Shown: piece by piece, positions 26,883 to 34,754 of the stretch
How positions within the stretch are numbered: position 1 is the stretch's first letter
Layout: each line of letters begins with the position of its first letter
DNA from: Natronocella acetinitrilica
Lineage (GTDB): Bacteria; Pseudomonadota; Gammaproteobacteria; Nitrococcales; Aquisalimonadaceae
NCBI RefSeq assembly: GCF_024170285.1
Contig: NZ_JALJXV010000007.1
Location: 124,001 to 188,000 of the forward strand
Length of the DNA: 64,000 nucleotides
Reading direction: 5' to 3'
Made by a program: the position numbers and the translations under genes
Notes under the pieces: generated by a model
Seen by the model: only the letters and a program-made list of their open reading frames with translations
Databases searched by the model: none
Told to the model about the DNA's origin: nothing

Positions 26883-27907
26883 GCGGGCAGCAGCTCGTCC
26901 ACCGCGCGTTGAACTCGGGTGGTTGAGCCCGCTTCGTCCAAGGGGTTGCGACGCAGTCGATGGCGCAACGCAATGGGCGCAACCTTGCGCAAGTGGGATG
27001 CGTCCACGGCATCTGCCTTTTCAAGACTGGCGGCCGCCCGGGCAGCCCGGATCAGCGTCAGTTCGCCGCGCAGGCCGTCGGTGCCCAGAGACAGGCACAG
27101 GCGTGCAGCCTGTTCGAGGATATCGTCCGACACCGTGACACTGCCAAGGTGTTCCCGGGCCGCCTGCACCTGCTTGCGAACCGCCCCCTCACGACGCTTC
27201 CAGCGCGTGATGAAGGCGTCCTGGTCAGTCTCGAAGGCATCGCGGCGTCGCACAACCTCCATGCGGGTCGGCAAATCCGTCGGGGTTGACACTTCCACCG
27301 AGAGGCCGAAGCGATCCAGAAGCTGTGGGCGAAGCTCACCCTCTTCCGGGTTTCCGCTACCGATCAGCACCAGTCGGGCCGGATGCCGCACGCTCAGACC
27401 TTCACGCTCGACGACGTTGACACCGGAAGCTGCAACATCCAATAGCAGGTCTACGATGTGGTCCTCAAGCAGATTGACTTCATCAATGTAGAGATAGCCG
27501 CGGTTGGCCCGTGCCAGCAGGCCCGGCTCGAAGACCTTCTCACCCCGACTCAGCGCGCGCTCCAGATCCAGCGCTCCCACCACGCGATCTTCGGTGACAC
27601 CAAGTGGCAGATCAATCACCGGAACCGGCCCCCGTCGCACCTTCAGGTTATCACCACGAGCGGTCTTCGATTGACAGCTCTCACAGAGCTTCGCAGGTTG
27701 ATCCGGGTCACAGGAATACGGGCAATCGGCGACCATGCGAATGGCAGGCAGGAGGCCGGCGAGAGCCCGGACCGCCGTTGATTTGCCAGTGCCGCGATCG
27801 CCGAACACAAGTACACCACCCACGGAAGCATCAACTGCCGCAATGAGCATGGCGAGCTTCATTTCATCCTGTCCGACGATGGCGGAAAATGGAAACACTT
27901 GCGGCAT
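26879..27907 (-). CDS. bchI: Magnesium chelatase ATPase subunit I
   Basis: BchI is the active AAA+ ATPase of Mg-chelatase. Walker A GDRGTGKST is near residue 37, Walker B LYIDEVNLL near residue 150 and the sensor GSGNPEEGELRPQLLDRFG after it. A cysteine group C-x3-C-x8-C-x2-C (about residues 62-78) could bind a metal. The ATG at 27907 fits the family start PFSAIVGQ; longer in-frame starts have no support. The 342-residue length is normal. It is divergent from the HiPIP gene across a 281-base gap. Confidence 0.95.
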   Translation of the reverse strand: MPQVFPFSAIVGQDEMKLAMLIAAVDASVGGVLVFGDRGTGKSTAVRALAGLLPAIRMVADCPYSCDPDQPAKLCESCQSKTARGDNLKVRRGPVPVIDLPLGVTEDRVVGALDLERALSRGEKVFEPGLLARANRGYLYIDEVNLLEDHIVDLLLDVAASGVNVVEREGLSVRHPARLVLIGSGNPEEGELRPQLLDRFGLSVEVSTPTDLPTRMEVVRRRDAFETDQDAFITRWKRREGAVRKQVQAAREHLGSVTVSDDILEQAARLCLSLGTDGLRGELTLIRAARAAASLEKADAVDASHLRKVAPIALRHRLRRNPLDEAGSTTRVQRAVDELLPA

Positions 27908-28142
27908 GGTGGGGCCTTTGTAATGTCCTTGGTCAGCGGAGGTCATGGTAGAGCGAACGACGCAGGCCGGGCAACAAGCGATAATGCAGGGCACTGCCCC
28001 TGCGCTTCCATTCAGCTCGCGTTCAGCCGGCCGGGCACATTGTTTCGTGGCGAAGCAGAGACGAATCGCGCGAGTTTGGGTCTATAGTGGTACGCGAATC
28101 GCGACGAAGGGGTGGCAACCACTGTGACGCGTTCGTGAATTG

Positions 28143-28160
28143 TGTATTAATACGGCTACA
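28143..28160. promoter_or_regulatory. PpsR/CrtJ-type palindrome upstream of the HiPIP gene
   Basis: TGTATTAATACGGCTACA is a perfect TGT-N12-ACA match, 28 bases before the HiPIP start and in the divergent bchI region. No second site at 8-bp spacing is visible. The rest of the 281-base gap (27908-28188) shows no other feature I can support. Confidence 0.55.
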
Positions 28161-28188
28161 AACAACTGATCCGAGAGGAGTTACCCAG

Positions 28189-28515
28189 ATGTCTGACAAG
28201 ATTCATGACCGCTCTCGCCGTCGCTTCCTGCGCATGGGCCTGGCGGGTGCAGCGACGGTGTCCGCAGCCGGTATCTTCATTAACGGCAAGGCATTTGCCA
28301 GCGAAGATCGCGTCAGCGAAAGCGAACCCACCGCCGAGGCACTGCACTACAAGCACGATGTGGCTGACGTGGATCACCCCGATTACTCCGAAGGCGAGGT
28401 CTGCCAGAACTGTCAGCTCTACACCAACCCCAATGGAGACTGGGGTCCTTGCGCCGCGTTTGGCGGGCGTCTGGTTGCCGCTAATGGATGGTGCACCGCC
28501 TGGGTTGGTCGCTGA
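28189..28515 (+). CDS. hip: High-potential iron-sulfur protein (HiPIP), Tat-exported
   Basis: HiPIP is a small periplasmic [4Fe-4S] electron carrier that in many purple gammaproteobacteria reduces the tetraheme PufC. The 108-residue precursor has a twin-arginine signal SRRRFLR (residues 9-15), a hydrophobic stretch and cleavage near AFA/SED. The four cluster cysteines are at 72, 75, 88 and 102. The ATG at 28189 follows GAGAGGAG at 28173-28180. A PpsR-type palindrome upstream links it to photosynthesis control, and a strong hairpin follows the gene. Confidence 0.95.
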   Translation: MSDKIHDRSRRRFLRMGLAGAATVSAAGIFINGKAFASEDRVSESEPTAEALHYKHDVADVDHPDYSEGEVCQNCQLYTNPNGDWGPCAAFGGRLVAANGWCTAWVGR

Positions 28516-28523
28516 CAGGTGCG

Positions 28524-28560
28524 TTTGTGTGCCGGATCCGATGCGGATTCGGCGCACAAA
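28524..28560 (+). terminator. Long hairpin after the HiPIP gene
   Basis: A 17-bp stem (28524-28540 with 28544-28560; two G-U pairs, loop ATG) begins 8 bases past the HiPIP stop. The base is TTTGTG/CACAAA. There is no clear T-run after it, so it may stabilise the HiPIP mRNA as well as terminate part of the transcription. Confidence 0.7.
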
Positions 28561-28629
28561 TCTGGCGGATGTGATGCGGACGTCCTAAGCTCTGAGATGC
28601 ATCACTAGCCAACAACCAGGAGGACCATC

Positions 28630-28737
28630 ATGTCCAATGATTCGGAGAAAGACGACGGCCGCAAAGCAGAGTTAATTGCCGCTGGCCTGACCGGCTTCAT
28701 CCTGTTTCTGTTTCTGATCGTCGTGTTATCGCGCTGA
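28630..28737 (+). CDS. 35-residue single-span membrane peptide of unknown function
   Basis: A short open frame starts at ATG 28630 with a near-perfect AGGAGG ribosome site at 28618-28623 and ends at TGA 28735-28737. The N-terminal 14 residues are polar and charged (MSNDSEKDDGRKAE). Residues 15-33 form one strongly hydrophobic helix (LIAAGLTGFILFLFLIVVL), ending SR. It lies between two strong hairpins, 114 bases after HiPIP. I recognise no family. Size and topology resemble the small accessory helices found in RC-LH1 or oxidase complexes, which is inference only. Confidence 0.68.
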   Translation: MSNDSEKDDGRKAELIAAGLTGFILFLFLIVVLSR

Positions 28738-28784
28738 CAGATTTGCAAGCGTCCGGGCACACCGGTCGAGAACAAGCAGAATCC

Positions 28785-28815
28785 TGATCCGGCGCTGTGC
28801 ATCAGCGCCGGATCA
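28785..28815. terminator. Bidirectional hairpin between the 35-residue gene and ccmB
   Basis: TGATCCGGCGCTG/CAGCGCCGGATCA (28785-28797 with 28803-28815, loop TGCAT) is a perfect 13-bp stem. Its right arm contains the ccmB stop codon (minus strand). It separates the convergent transcripts. Confidence 0.7.
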
Positions 28816-29511
28816 ATTCAGACTGATCCGCAAGGCCGTTGCGATTCCGAAAGGGACCAAGACGAGTGCGAGGGTCAGCATTGCACCCAGCAGGGATAGG
28901 CTGGGCCCCGCCGGCAACCCCACCGCAGCTAGCTCCGTCGCCCTCGCTGCAAAGATCAGCGTGGGAATGTAGAGCGGCAGAACCAGCAGCGCCAACAGCA
29001 CCCCGCCCCTGGGAAGTCCGACCGTCAACGCCACACCAATTGCACCAAGCAGGCTCAGTATCGGCGTCCCAAGCAACAGACTTGCCATCAGCACCGGCAC
29101 GCTGGATCCCGGCATCTGCAGCATCATGGCGAGCAGTGGCGCAAGCAGAATGATCGGGACGCCCGTGGTCAGCCAGTGCGCCAGCACCTTCGCCATCACC
29201 AGCACCGGCAAGGGATGATGGGTCATTACCAACTGCTCCAGACTGCCATCCTGGAAGTCGGAACGGAAAAGGTTATCCAGTGACAGCATGGCCGCCAGTA
29301 ACGCAGCCACCCAAATCACCCCGGGGCCGATTGCGGCCAGCGTTTCAGTACCGGGCCCAACCCCGAGGGGGAACAGAGTGGTGACGATGAGGAAGAACAA
29401 CAAGGGATTCACCCACTCGCCACTGCGCCGGTAGACCAGACGGATGTCTCTTAGCAACAGCGCGAGAAAGGCACCACCGAGATTACCGCGGTCGGGGACA
29501 GGCTCGGTCAC
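28813..29511 (-). CDS. ccmB: Heme exporter membrane subunit CcmB
   Basis: CcmB is the six-span ABC membrane component that works with CcmA in cytochrome c maturation, releasing holo-CcmE from CcmC. The 232-residue protein shows the typical LLLRDIRLVYRRSGEWVNPL start (partly) and FRSDFQDGSLEQL around residue 75. It overlaps the ccmA stop by 4 bases (ATGA). The 3' end lies in the hairpin at 28785-28815. Confidence 0.94.
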   Translation of the reverse strand: MTEPVPDRGNLGGAFLALLLRDIRLVYRRSGEWVNPLLFFLIVTTLFPLGVGPGTETLAAIGPGVIWVAALLAAMLSLDNLFRSDFQDGSLEQLVMTHHPLPVLVMAKVLAHWLTTGVPIILLAPLLAMMLQMPGSSVPVLMASLLLGTPILSLLGAIGVALTVGLPRGGVLLALLVLPLYIPTLIFAARATELAAVGLPAGPSLSLLGAMLTLALVLVPFGIATALRISLN

Positions 29512-30134
29512 GCCGCCATCCGCAATTGTTCGAGTGAATCACCCAGGGTCTTCAGGGGCTGATGTGAGGTCATGATCACGAGACCACCATCCGCAAGATG
29601 CCTGCTGATCAGGGATTCGACCTGCAGCACGCCTGTCTGATCAAGCGCATTGAACGGCTCGTCGACAATCCAGAGGGCAGCGCGACTCACCAGCAAGCGC
29701 GCCAGGGCGAGACGTCGGCACTGACCCGCCGACAAGGCACCTGCCGGCTCGCTGGCGAGACCGACAAGGCCGACATCATCCAGGGCCGCATCAATCAGAT
29801 CCATCGGGCCACCGGTGGTCAGCGCCAGGCTCACCCGCAGGTTTTCCGCCACCGTCAGGTCCGCCTTCACGCCGTTGGCATGCCCGATATAGGCCATATC
29901 ACGGAAATACGCACTTCGATCCTCCCGGATATCCGTCCCGCGCCAACGGACTTCGCCATCTTCCGGCAGGGACAGGCCACAGAGAATACGCAACAGGCTG
30001 GTTTTTCCACAGCCATTGTGGCCGGTGACCAGCAGCCCGTGGCCGGCCTCGAGGCGAAAGGACAACCCGTCGAACAGCATCCGCTCGCCGCGGATGCACG
30101 CCAATCGATCTGCTTCGAAAACGATGTCCTGCAT
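29508..30134 (-). CDS. ccmA: Heme exporter ATP-binding protein CcmA
   Basis: CcmA is the ATPase of the CcmAB transporter. The Walker A motif is GHNGCGKTS near residue 35, the ABC signature LSAGQCRRLALARLL near residue 128 and Walker B ALWIVDEP follows. The ATG at 30134 gives 208 residues and matches the family start; a longer in-frame version is not family-like. Ribosome binding is weak. ccmAB has its own promoter, divergent from ccmC, and lies within the photosynthesis cluster. Confidence 0.94.
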   Translation of the reverse strand: MQDIVFEADRLACIRGERMLFDGLSFRLEAGHGLLVTGHNGCGKTSLLRILCGLSLPEDGEVRWRGTDIREDRSAYFRDMAYIGHANGVKADLTVAENLRVSLALTTGGPMDLIDAALDDVGLVGLASEPAGALSAGQCRRLALARLLVSRAALWIVDEPFNALDQTGVLQVESLISRHLADGGLVIMTSHQPLKTLGDSLEQLRMAA

Positions 30135-30174
30135 CAGACTGCCAATTCGCCTCAATACCGCTACAAGCCCCGAG

Positions 30175-30203
30175 AATACACGGCGCGTATGGACAAGTGT
30201 CAA
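30175..30203 (-). promoter_or_regulatory. Promoter of ccmAB
   Basis: On the minus strand a perfect TTGACA (30203-30198) is followed after 17 bases by TGTATT (30180-30175). The -35 box is inside the PpsR-type palindrome at 30198-30215. The leader to ccmA is about 35-40 bases. Confidence 0.55.
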
Positions 30204-30215
30204 TAAAACGAGACA
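30198..30215. promoter_or_regulatory. PpsR/CrtJ-type palindrome between ccmA and ccmC
   Basis: TGTCAATAAAACGAGACA is a perfect TGT-N12-ACA match in the divergent ccm region. A 5-of-6 match (TGT-N12-ACT) lies at 30230-30247, at 14-base instead of 8-base spacing. Regulation of ccm by PpsR is inference. Confidence 0.55.
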
Positions 30216-30233
30216 CTTCTTCCCAGAGGTGTT

Positions 30234-31097
30234 ATGTTTAGTTTACTAGTGGCGTTGTCAATGTGGGCGTACACCATGGCCGGAACCCATAGCCAGATCG
30301 ACATGCAGCCTTCCATCTCGGCCGTCGACGGAACCAACCCAAGGCGACGCAGCCGCTGGGTGTGGTTCCATCGCCTCGGCTCCCCACCGACGTTCTACGC
30401 CCTTGCGGGTCGGCTGATTCCCTGGTTCACGGCGATCTTCCTGATACTGACGGGCGTCGGCCTGTATCTCGGCTTCTTCGTCGCCCCGCCGGATTATCAG
30501 CAGGGCGAAGCTTACCGAATTCTTTATGTCCATGCTCCCAGCGCCTGGATGTCCATGTTCATCTACGTGGTCATGGCAGTCTGCGGCGCGATTGTCCTTA
30601 TCTGGCGCATGAAACTGGCGGAGATCATCGCTGTCGCCAGCGCGCCCATCGGCGCAGGCTTCACCTTTCTATGCCTCGCCACCGGCTCGCTGTGGGGCAA
30701 GCCCATGTGGGGCACTTTCTGGGTTTGGGACGCACGACTGACCTCGCAGTTGATCCTGCTGTTCCTGTACTTCGGATTCATGGCGCTGTACGCCGCCATC
30801 GAGGATCGTCGCACCGCCGCCCGCGCCGCGTCACTGATCGCCGTAGTCGGAGTGATCAATGTACCGATCATTCATTTCTCTGTGAAATGGTGGAACACGC
30901 TGCACCAGGGCCCGACCGTCACCAAGCTCGACGCGCCATCCATTGACCTGTCGATGCTGATTCCCCTGCTCATCATGGTGCTGGCATTTCAGTTCTATTA
31001 CGCAGCAGCCGTGCTGGTCCGCGCGCGCCACGAAGTACTTACGCGCGAACGGAACACCAGCTGGGTAAGGGCGCTGTTCGGAGGCCAACAAGCATGA
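30234..31097 (+). CDS. ccmC: Heme-handling protein CcmC
   Basis: CcmC loads heme onto CcmE. The protein has six spans and the periplasmic heme-handling tryptophan motif WGTFWVWDARLTSQ near residue 160. VWFHRLGSPPTFYALAGRL around residue 43 marks the usual family start, so the first 35-40 residues are extra and the start is uncertain; ATG 30234 has AGAGG close upstream, whereas inner ATGs lack a ribosome site. It overlaps ccmD by 4 bases and heads ccmCDEFGHI. Confidence 0.94.
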   Translation: MFSLLVALSMWAYTMAGTHSQIDMQPSISAVDGTNPRRRSRWVWFHRLGSPPTFYALAGRLIPWFTAIFLILTGVGLYLGFFVAPPDYQQGEAYRILYVHAPSAWMSMFIYVVMAVCGAIVLIWRMKLAEIIAVASAPIGAGFTFLCLATGSLWGKPMWGTFWVWDARLTSQLILLFLYFGFMALYAAIEDRRTAARAASLIAVVGVINVPIIHFSVKWWNTLHQGPTVTKLDAPSIDLSMLIPLLIMVLAFQFYYAAAVLVRARHEVLTRERNTSWVRALFGGQQA

Positions 31098-31258
31098 TCG
31101 AGTTTCTCTCCATGGGCGGCTACGCCGTCTACGTCTGGTCGTCCTACTTCATCGTGACTGCAGTCCTGGTCTTTAACTTCGTCTACCCCATGCGCGCCCT
31201 GCGGCAACTGCAGCGACGCCTCGTTATTCGCCATCGTCACGGAGAATCCGCGCAATGA
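31094..31258 (+). CDS. ccmD: Heme exporter small subunit CcmD
   Basis: A 54-residue frame fits exactly between ccmC and ccmE with ATGA overlaps at both ends. It encodes one membrane span (about residues 8-30, GGYAVYVWSSYFIVTAVLV) and a basic cytoplasmic tail rich in Arg, His and Gln. This is the CcmD pattern. CcmD helps holo-CcmE leave the CcmABC complex. Confidence 0.93.
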   Translation: MIEFLSMGGYAVYVWSSYFIVTAVLVFNFVYPMRALRQLQRRLVIRHRHGESAQ

Positions 31259-31710
31259 CAGCACGGCAGAAACGCAGAATGGCCGGCGTGCTGCTGGTCG
31301 TGATTGGCACCTCGATTGCCTCCGCCCTGGCGTTGAGTGCGTTCCGGGACAATCTGATGTTCTTCTACGCGCCATCGGAAATTGCCGCCGGCGACGCACC
31401 GCTGGGTCATCTGATCCGACTCGGCGGGCTGGTGGAGGATGGCACCTTCATCGAGGACGACGACACCCTGCTGGTGCGCTTCAAGGTCACCGACACCGCC
31501 CACAGCGTTGCCGTGGAATACACCGGCATGCTCCCGGACCTGTTCCGTGAGGGCCAGGGTGTCGTGGCCCATGGGCGTATCGGTACAGACGGGATCTTCC
31601 GCGCAGAGCAGGTACTGGCGCGTCACGACGAGAACTACATGGCTCCGGAGGTTGCCGCGGCACTGAAGGCCCAGGGGTACACCGGACACAGCGAGGGCTG
31701 GAGCGAATAA
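31255..31710 (+). CDS. ccmE: Heme chaperone CcmE
   Basis: CcmE is a membrane-anchored periplasmic protein (151 residues) that carries heme covalently on a histidine. One N-terminal span (about residues 10-28) is followed by an OB-fold; the heme-binding motif is LARHDENYMAPEV near residue 125. It overlaps ccmD, and ccmF begins one base after its stop. Confidence 0.96.
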   Translation: MTARQKRRMAGVLLVVIGTSIASALALSAFRDNLMFFYAPSEIAAGDAPLGHLIRLGGLVEDGTFIEDDDTLLVRFKVTDTAHSVAVEYTGMLPDLFREGQGVVAHGRIGTDGIFRAEQVLARHDENYMAPEVAAALKAQGYTGHSEGWSE

Positions 31711-31711
31711 T

Positions 31712-33736
31712 ATGGTTCCACAGATCGGGCAATTCGCGCTATTGCTGGCGCTCGCCATGGCAGTCGTGCAGGGAACCTTGCCGCTGATTGGTGCGCAACG
31801 CGGCGTCAAGAGTTGGCAGGCAACCGCCCATACCGCCGTCGCCGGGCAGTTCATCTTCCTCGCCCTGGCCTACGCCTGCCTCACCTACGCCTTTATCACC
31901 CATGACTTTTCGGTGTCCTATGTCGCCGGGCACTCGAACTCGAACTTGCCGCTGATGTATCGCATCTCGGGTGTGTGGGGTGGGCACGAGGGCTCCCTGC
32001 TACTTTGGGCACTGATTCTCGGCGCCTGGTCGCTTGCAGTGTCACGGTTCAGCCGGGGGCTGCCTGCGGATATGGCGGCTCGGACCGTCGCGGTGATGGG
32101 CCTGATCAGCGTGGGCATCCTGTCTTTCACGCTATTCACCTCCAACCCGTTCGAGGCGATCTATCCGGTGCCGGCGGACGGCCGGGACCTCAACCCGTTG
32201 CTGCAGGATCCGGGCCTGATTATCCACCCGCCGATGCTTTACATGGGGTATGTCGGGTTGGCCGTACCGTTCGCGATCGCCGTCTCGGCGCTCATCGACG
32301 GTCGCCTCGACGCCACATGGGCACGCTGGTCCCGCCCCTGGACCACAGCGGCCTGGGCATTCCTGGGTGTCGGTATAGCCTTGGGTAGCTGGTGGGCGTA
32401 CTACACCCTCGGCTGGGGTGGCTGGTGGTTCTGGGATCCGGTGGAAAACGCGTCGTTCATGCCCTTTCTTGCCGCCACCGCATTGATCCATTCACTGGCT
32501 GCCACGGAGAAACGCGGCGCGTTCCGAAGCTGGACTGTGCTCCTTGCCATCTCCGCCTTCTCGCTCAGTCTGCTGGGTACCTTCCTGGTGCGATCCGGCG
32601 TACTGGTCTCCGTGCACGCGTTCGCAACGGATCCGGAACGGGGCATGTACATCCTCATGCTGCTGGCCGTGGTGGTGGGAACGTCATTCGCGCTCTACGC
32701 CTGGCGTGCTCCGATGGTCCGAAGTCAGGCGAGCTTCCGCCCGGTATCCCGGGAAGGCTCGCTGCTGGCAAACAACGTGGTGCTCACCGTCGGTCTTGCC
32801 GCGGTGTTTATCGGCACCCTCTATCCCCTGTTCCTGGATTCCCTGGGTATGGGCCGCATCTCCGTCGGGCCGCCCTACTTCGATACGGTGTTCGCGCCGC
32901 TCATGCTGCCCCTGATATTCCTTGCCGGCCTTGGGCCGCTGATGCGCTGGAAGAAGGTCTCCGCCAGGGAACTGACCAGCCGACTCTGGCATACCCTGGT
33001 GGCCGCTTTTGCCGTCGGCATCGCCTTTCCGCTGATCCTGATGGGCTCCACAACAATCATGGCCTCGTTGGGGCTGGCAATGGCTTTCTGGTTGCTGTTC
33101 ACCATCGCCCGGGACTTCCACCAGAAGCTTGGTCACCGTAGAAATGCGCTGGCCGGGCTGCGCAAGTTGCCGGCGTCCTACTACGGCATGCATACCAGCC
33201 ATCTAGGGTTGGCGATCCTTGTGATCGGGATCACCATGGTGTCCACCTTCGAGCAGGAGGTGGACGTACGCATGGCGCCGGGAGACCAGCATGAAGTGGC
33301 CGGCTACACGTTCACGCTGGACGACGTCTATGCAGTGGAGGGGCCCAATTTCGATGCCATGGAAGCCCGCGTGCTAGTGACCCGGGACGGCAAGCCCGTG
33401 ACCACACTAAAACCGCAGCGTCGTGTCTACTGGGTCCAGCGGGAGCCTATGAGCGAAGCGGCGATCCACACCAACCTGAGCCGTGACGTATTCGTCGCAC
33501 TCGGGCGGCCCATGTCCGGCAACGCCTGGTCCATGCGGCTCTACCACAATCCGTTCCAGGTCTGGCTATGGATCGGCGCGGCGCTAATCGCTCTGGGTGG
33601 CTTCATCGCCGCTGCTGACAAGCGCTATCGCACCGTGCTCGCCCGGCGGGAGCAGCGCGTCGATAGCGGGAATTCGGTCGCCAAGCCGTCTGTCATCGAC
33701 CCTGCCCTGCTTCCCAACGAAGGACGACTGTCATGA
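31712..33736 (+). CDS. ccmF: Cytochrome c heme lyase subunit CcmF
   Basis: CcmF receives heme from CcmE and with CcmH attaches it to CxxCH sites. The 674-residue, many-span protein has the tryptophan-rich WGGWWFWDPVENASFMPF near residue 235 and TFLVRSGVLVSVHAFA near residue 290. The stop overlaps ccmG (ATGA). Its substrates here should include PufC. Confidence 0.96.
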   Translation: MVPQIGQFALLLALAMAVVQGTLPLIGAQRGVKSWQATAHTAVAGQFIFLALAYACLTYAFITHDFSVSYVAGHSNSNLPLMYRISGVWGGHEGSLLLWALILGAWSLAVSRFSRGLPADMAARTVAVMGLISVGILSFTLFTSNPFEAIYPVPADGRDLNPLLQDPGLIIHPPMLYMGYVGLAVPFAIAVSALIDGRLDATWARWSRPWTTAAWAFLGVGIALGSWWAYYTLGWGGWWFWDPVENASFMPFLAATALIHSLAATEKRGAFRSWTVLLAISAFSLSLLGTFLVRSGVLVSVHAFATDPERGMYILMLLAVVVGTSFALYAWRAPMVRSQASFRPVSREGSLLANNVVLTVGLAAVFIGTLYPLFLDSLGMGRISVGPPYFDTVFAPLMLPLIFLAGLGPLMRWKKVSARELTSRLWHTLVAAFAVGIAFPLILMGSTTIMASLGLAMAFWLLFTIARDFHQKLGHRRNALAGLRKLPASYYGMHTSHLGLAILVIGITMVSTFEQEVDVRMAPGDQHEVAGYTFTLDDVYAVEGPNFDAMEARVLVTRDGKPVTTLKPQRRVYWVQREPMSEAAIHTNLSRDVFVALGRPMSGNAWSMRLYHNPFQVWLWIGAALIALGGFIAAADKRYRTVLARREQRVDSGNSVAKPSVIDPALLPNEGRLS

Positions 33737-34278
33737 TCGCGAAGAGGCTCCGCTATCTCCTTCCCTTGGGGGTGCTGGTAGTGGTGGGAGGGTTTCTGTT
33801 TGTAAGCCTGGGGCTCAACCCGCGGTTGATCTCCTCGCCGCTCATCAATCAACCCATGCCCGCCTTCGACCTGCCGACGCTGGAGAATGGTGATCACATG
33901 GTGTCGGCGGCGGATCTCAACGGGGAACCCGCATTGGTCAATGTCTGGGCCAGCTGGTGTATCTCTTGCCGACAGGAGCATCCCGTGATGATGGGGCTGG
34001 TACAGCACTATGGCGTCACCATCTATGGTCTGAACTACAAGGACAAGCGTGCCGATGCCATGGGTTACCTGAATTACGCGGGTAATCCGTTCGTCTGGAA
34101 TGCCCATGACCTGGACGGCCGCCTGGGTATCGACCTGGGCGTCTATGGCACGCCAGAGACTTTTGTCATCGACCGGCACGGCCGGATTAGACACAAGCAT
34201 ACGGGGCCACTGAGCTGGGATCAGGCAGAGAACGAAATCCTGCCCATACTCGAGAAGCTGCATCTGGAGGAGTCGTGA
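33733..34278 (+). CDS. ccmG: Thiol:disulfide interchange protein CcmG/DsbE
   Basis: CcmG is a membrane-tethered thioredoxin-fold reductant of the apocytochrome/CcmH disulfide in the periplasm. The 181-residue protein has one N-terminal anchor and the active site WASWCISCRQEHP near residue 76, plus the GVYGTPETFVID cis-proline loop. It overlaps both ccmF and ccmH by 4 bases. Confidence 0.95.
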   Translation: MIAKRLRYLLPLGVLVVVGGFLFVSLGLNPRLISSPLINQPMPAFDLPTLENGDHMVSAADLNGEPALVNVWASWCISCRQEHPVMMGLVQHYGVTIYGLNYKDKRADAMGYLNYAGNPFVWNAHDLDGRLGIDLGVYGTPETFVIDRHGRIRHKHTGPLSWDQAENEILPILEKLHLEES

Positions 34279-34754
34279 AGCTTCACCTGCTCCAGGCTGC
34301 ACTGCTAGTGTTGATCGCACTCTTCTGGGCTGGCTCAGCGAGCGGCGGTGCCATGGACCCGGTGCACTTCGACAGCGATGCCAAGGCGGCCCAATACCGC
34401 ACCCTGTTGCACGAACTGCGATGCACGGTCTGCCAGAACCAGTCGCTGGCGGATTCCAACGCGGATCTCGCGTCAGACCTCCGCCGCCAGGTCTTCGAAC
34501 TCGTGGATGACGGCGCGACCAACGCCCAGGTCATTGATTACATGGTGGCGCGATACGGCGACTTCGTGCTCTACCGGCCACCCTTGCGGCCAAGCACCTA
34601 CGTGCTCTGGCTGGGGCCGTTCGGGTTACTGATACTAGGCATTTTCATCTGGTATCAGGTGTCTCGTGGCACCGAGGTGCGTGAGCCGCAACTGACAACC
34701 AGCCCAGAGGGGCGCCAACGCGCTGGACGCCTGCTGAGAGGAGAAGAATCATGA
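34275..34754 (+). CDS. ccmH: Cytochrome c maturation protein CcmH
   Basis: CcmH binds the apocytochrome thiols through its LRCxxC motif, here ELRCTVCQNQSLADSNAD near residue 51. It has an N-terminal signal or anchor and a C-terminal span (about residues 110-130, LWLGPFGLLILGIFIW). The 159-residue length fits the short CcmH form with a separate ccmI. Confidence 0.94.
   Translation: MKLHLLQAALLVLIALFWAGSASGGAMDPVHFDSDAKAAQYRTLLHELRCTVCQNQSLADSNADLASDLRRQVFELVDDGATNAQVIDYMVARYGDFVLYRPPLRPSTYVLWLGPFGLLILGIFIWYQVSRGTEVREPQLTTSPEGRQRAGRLLRGEES

Noticed and set aside
28786-28812. A minus-strand coding frame opposite the 35-residue gene (28605-28802)
   Set aside because: It lacks a ribosome site and family features, and it spans the hairpin; the plus-strand frame has AGGAGG and a clean hydrophobic helix.
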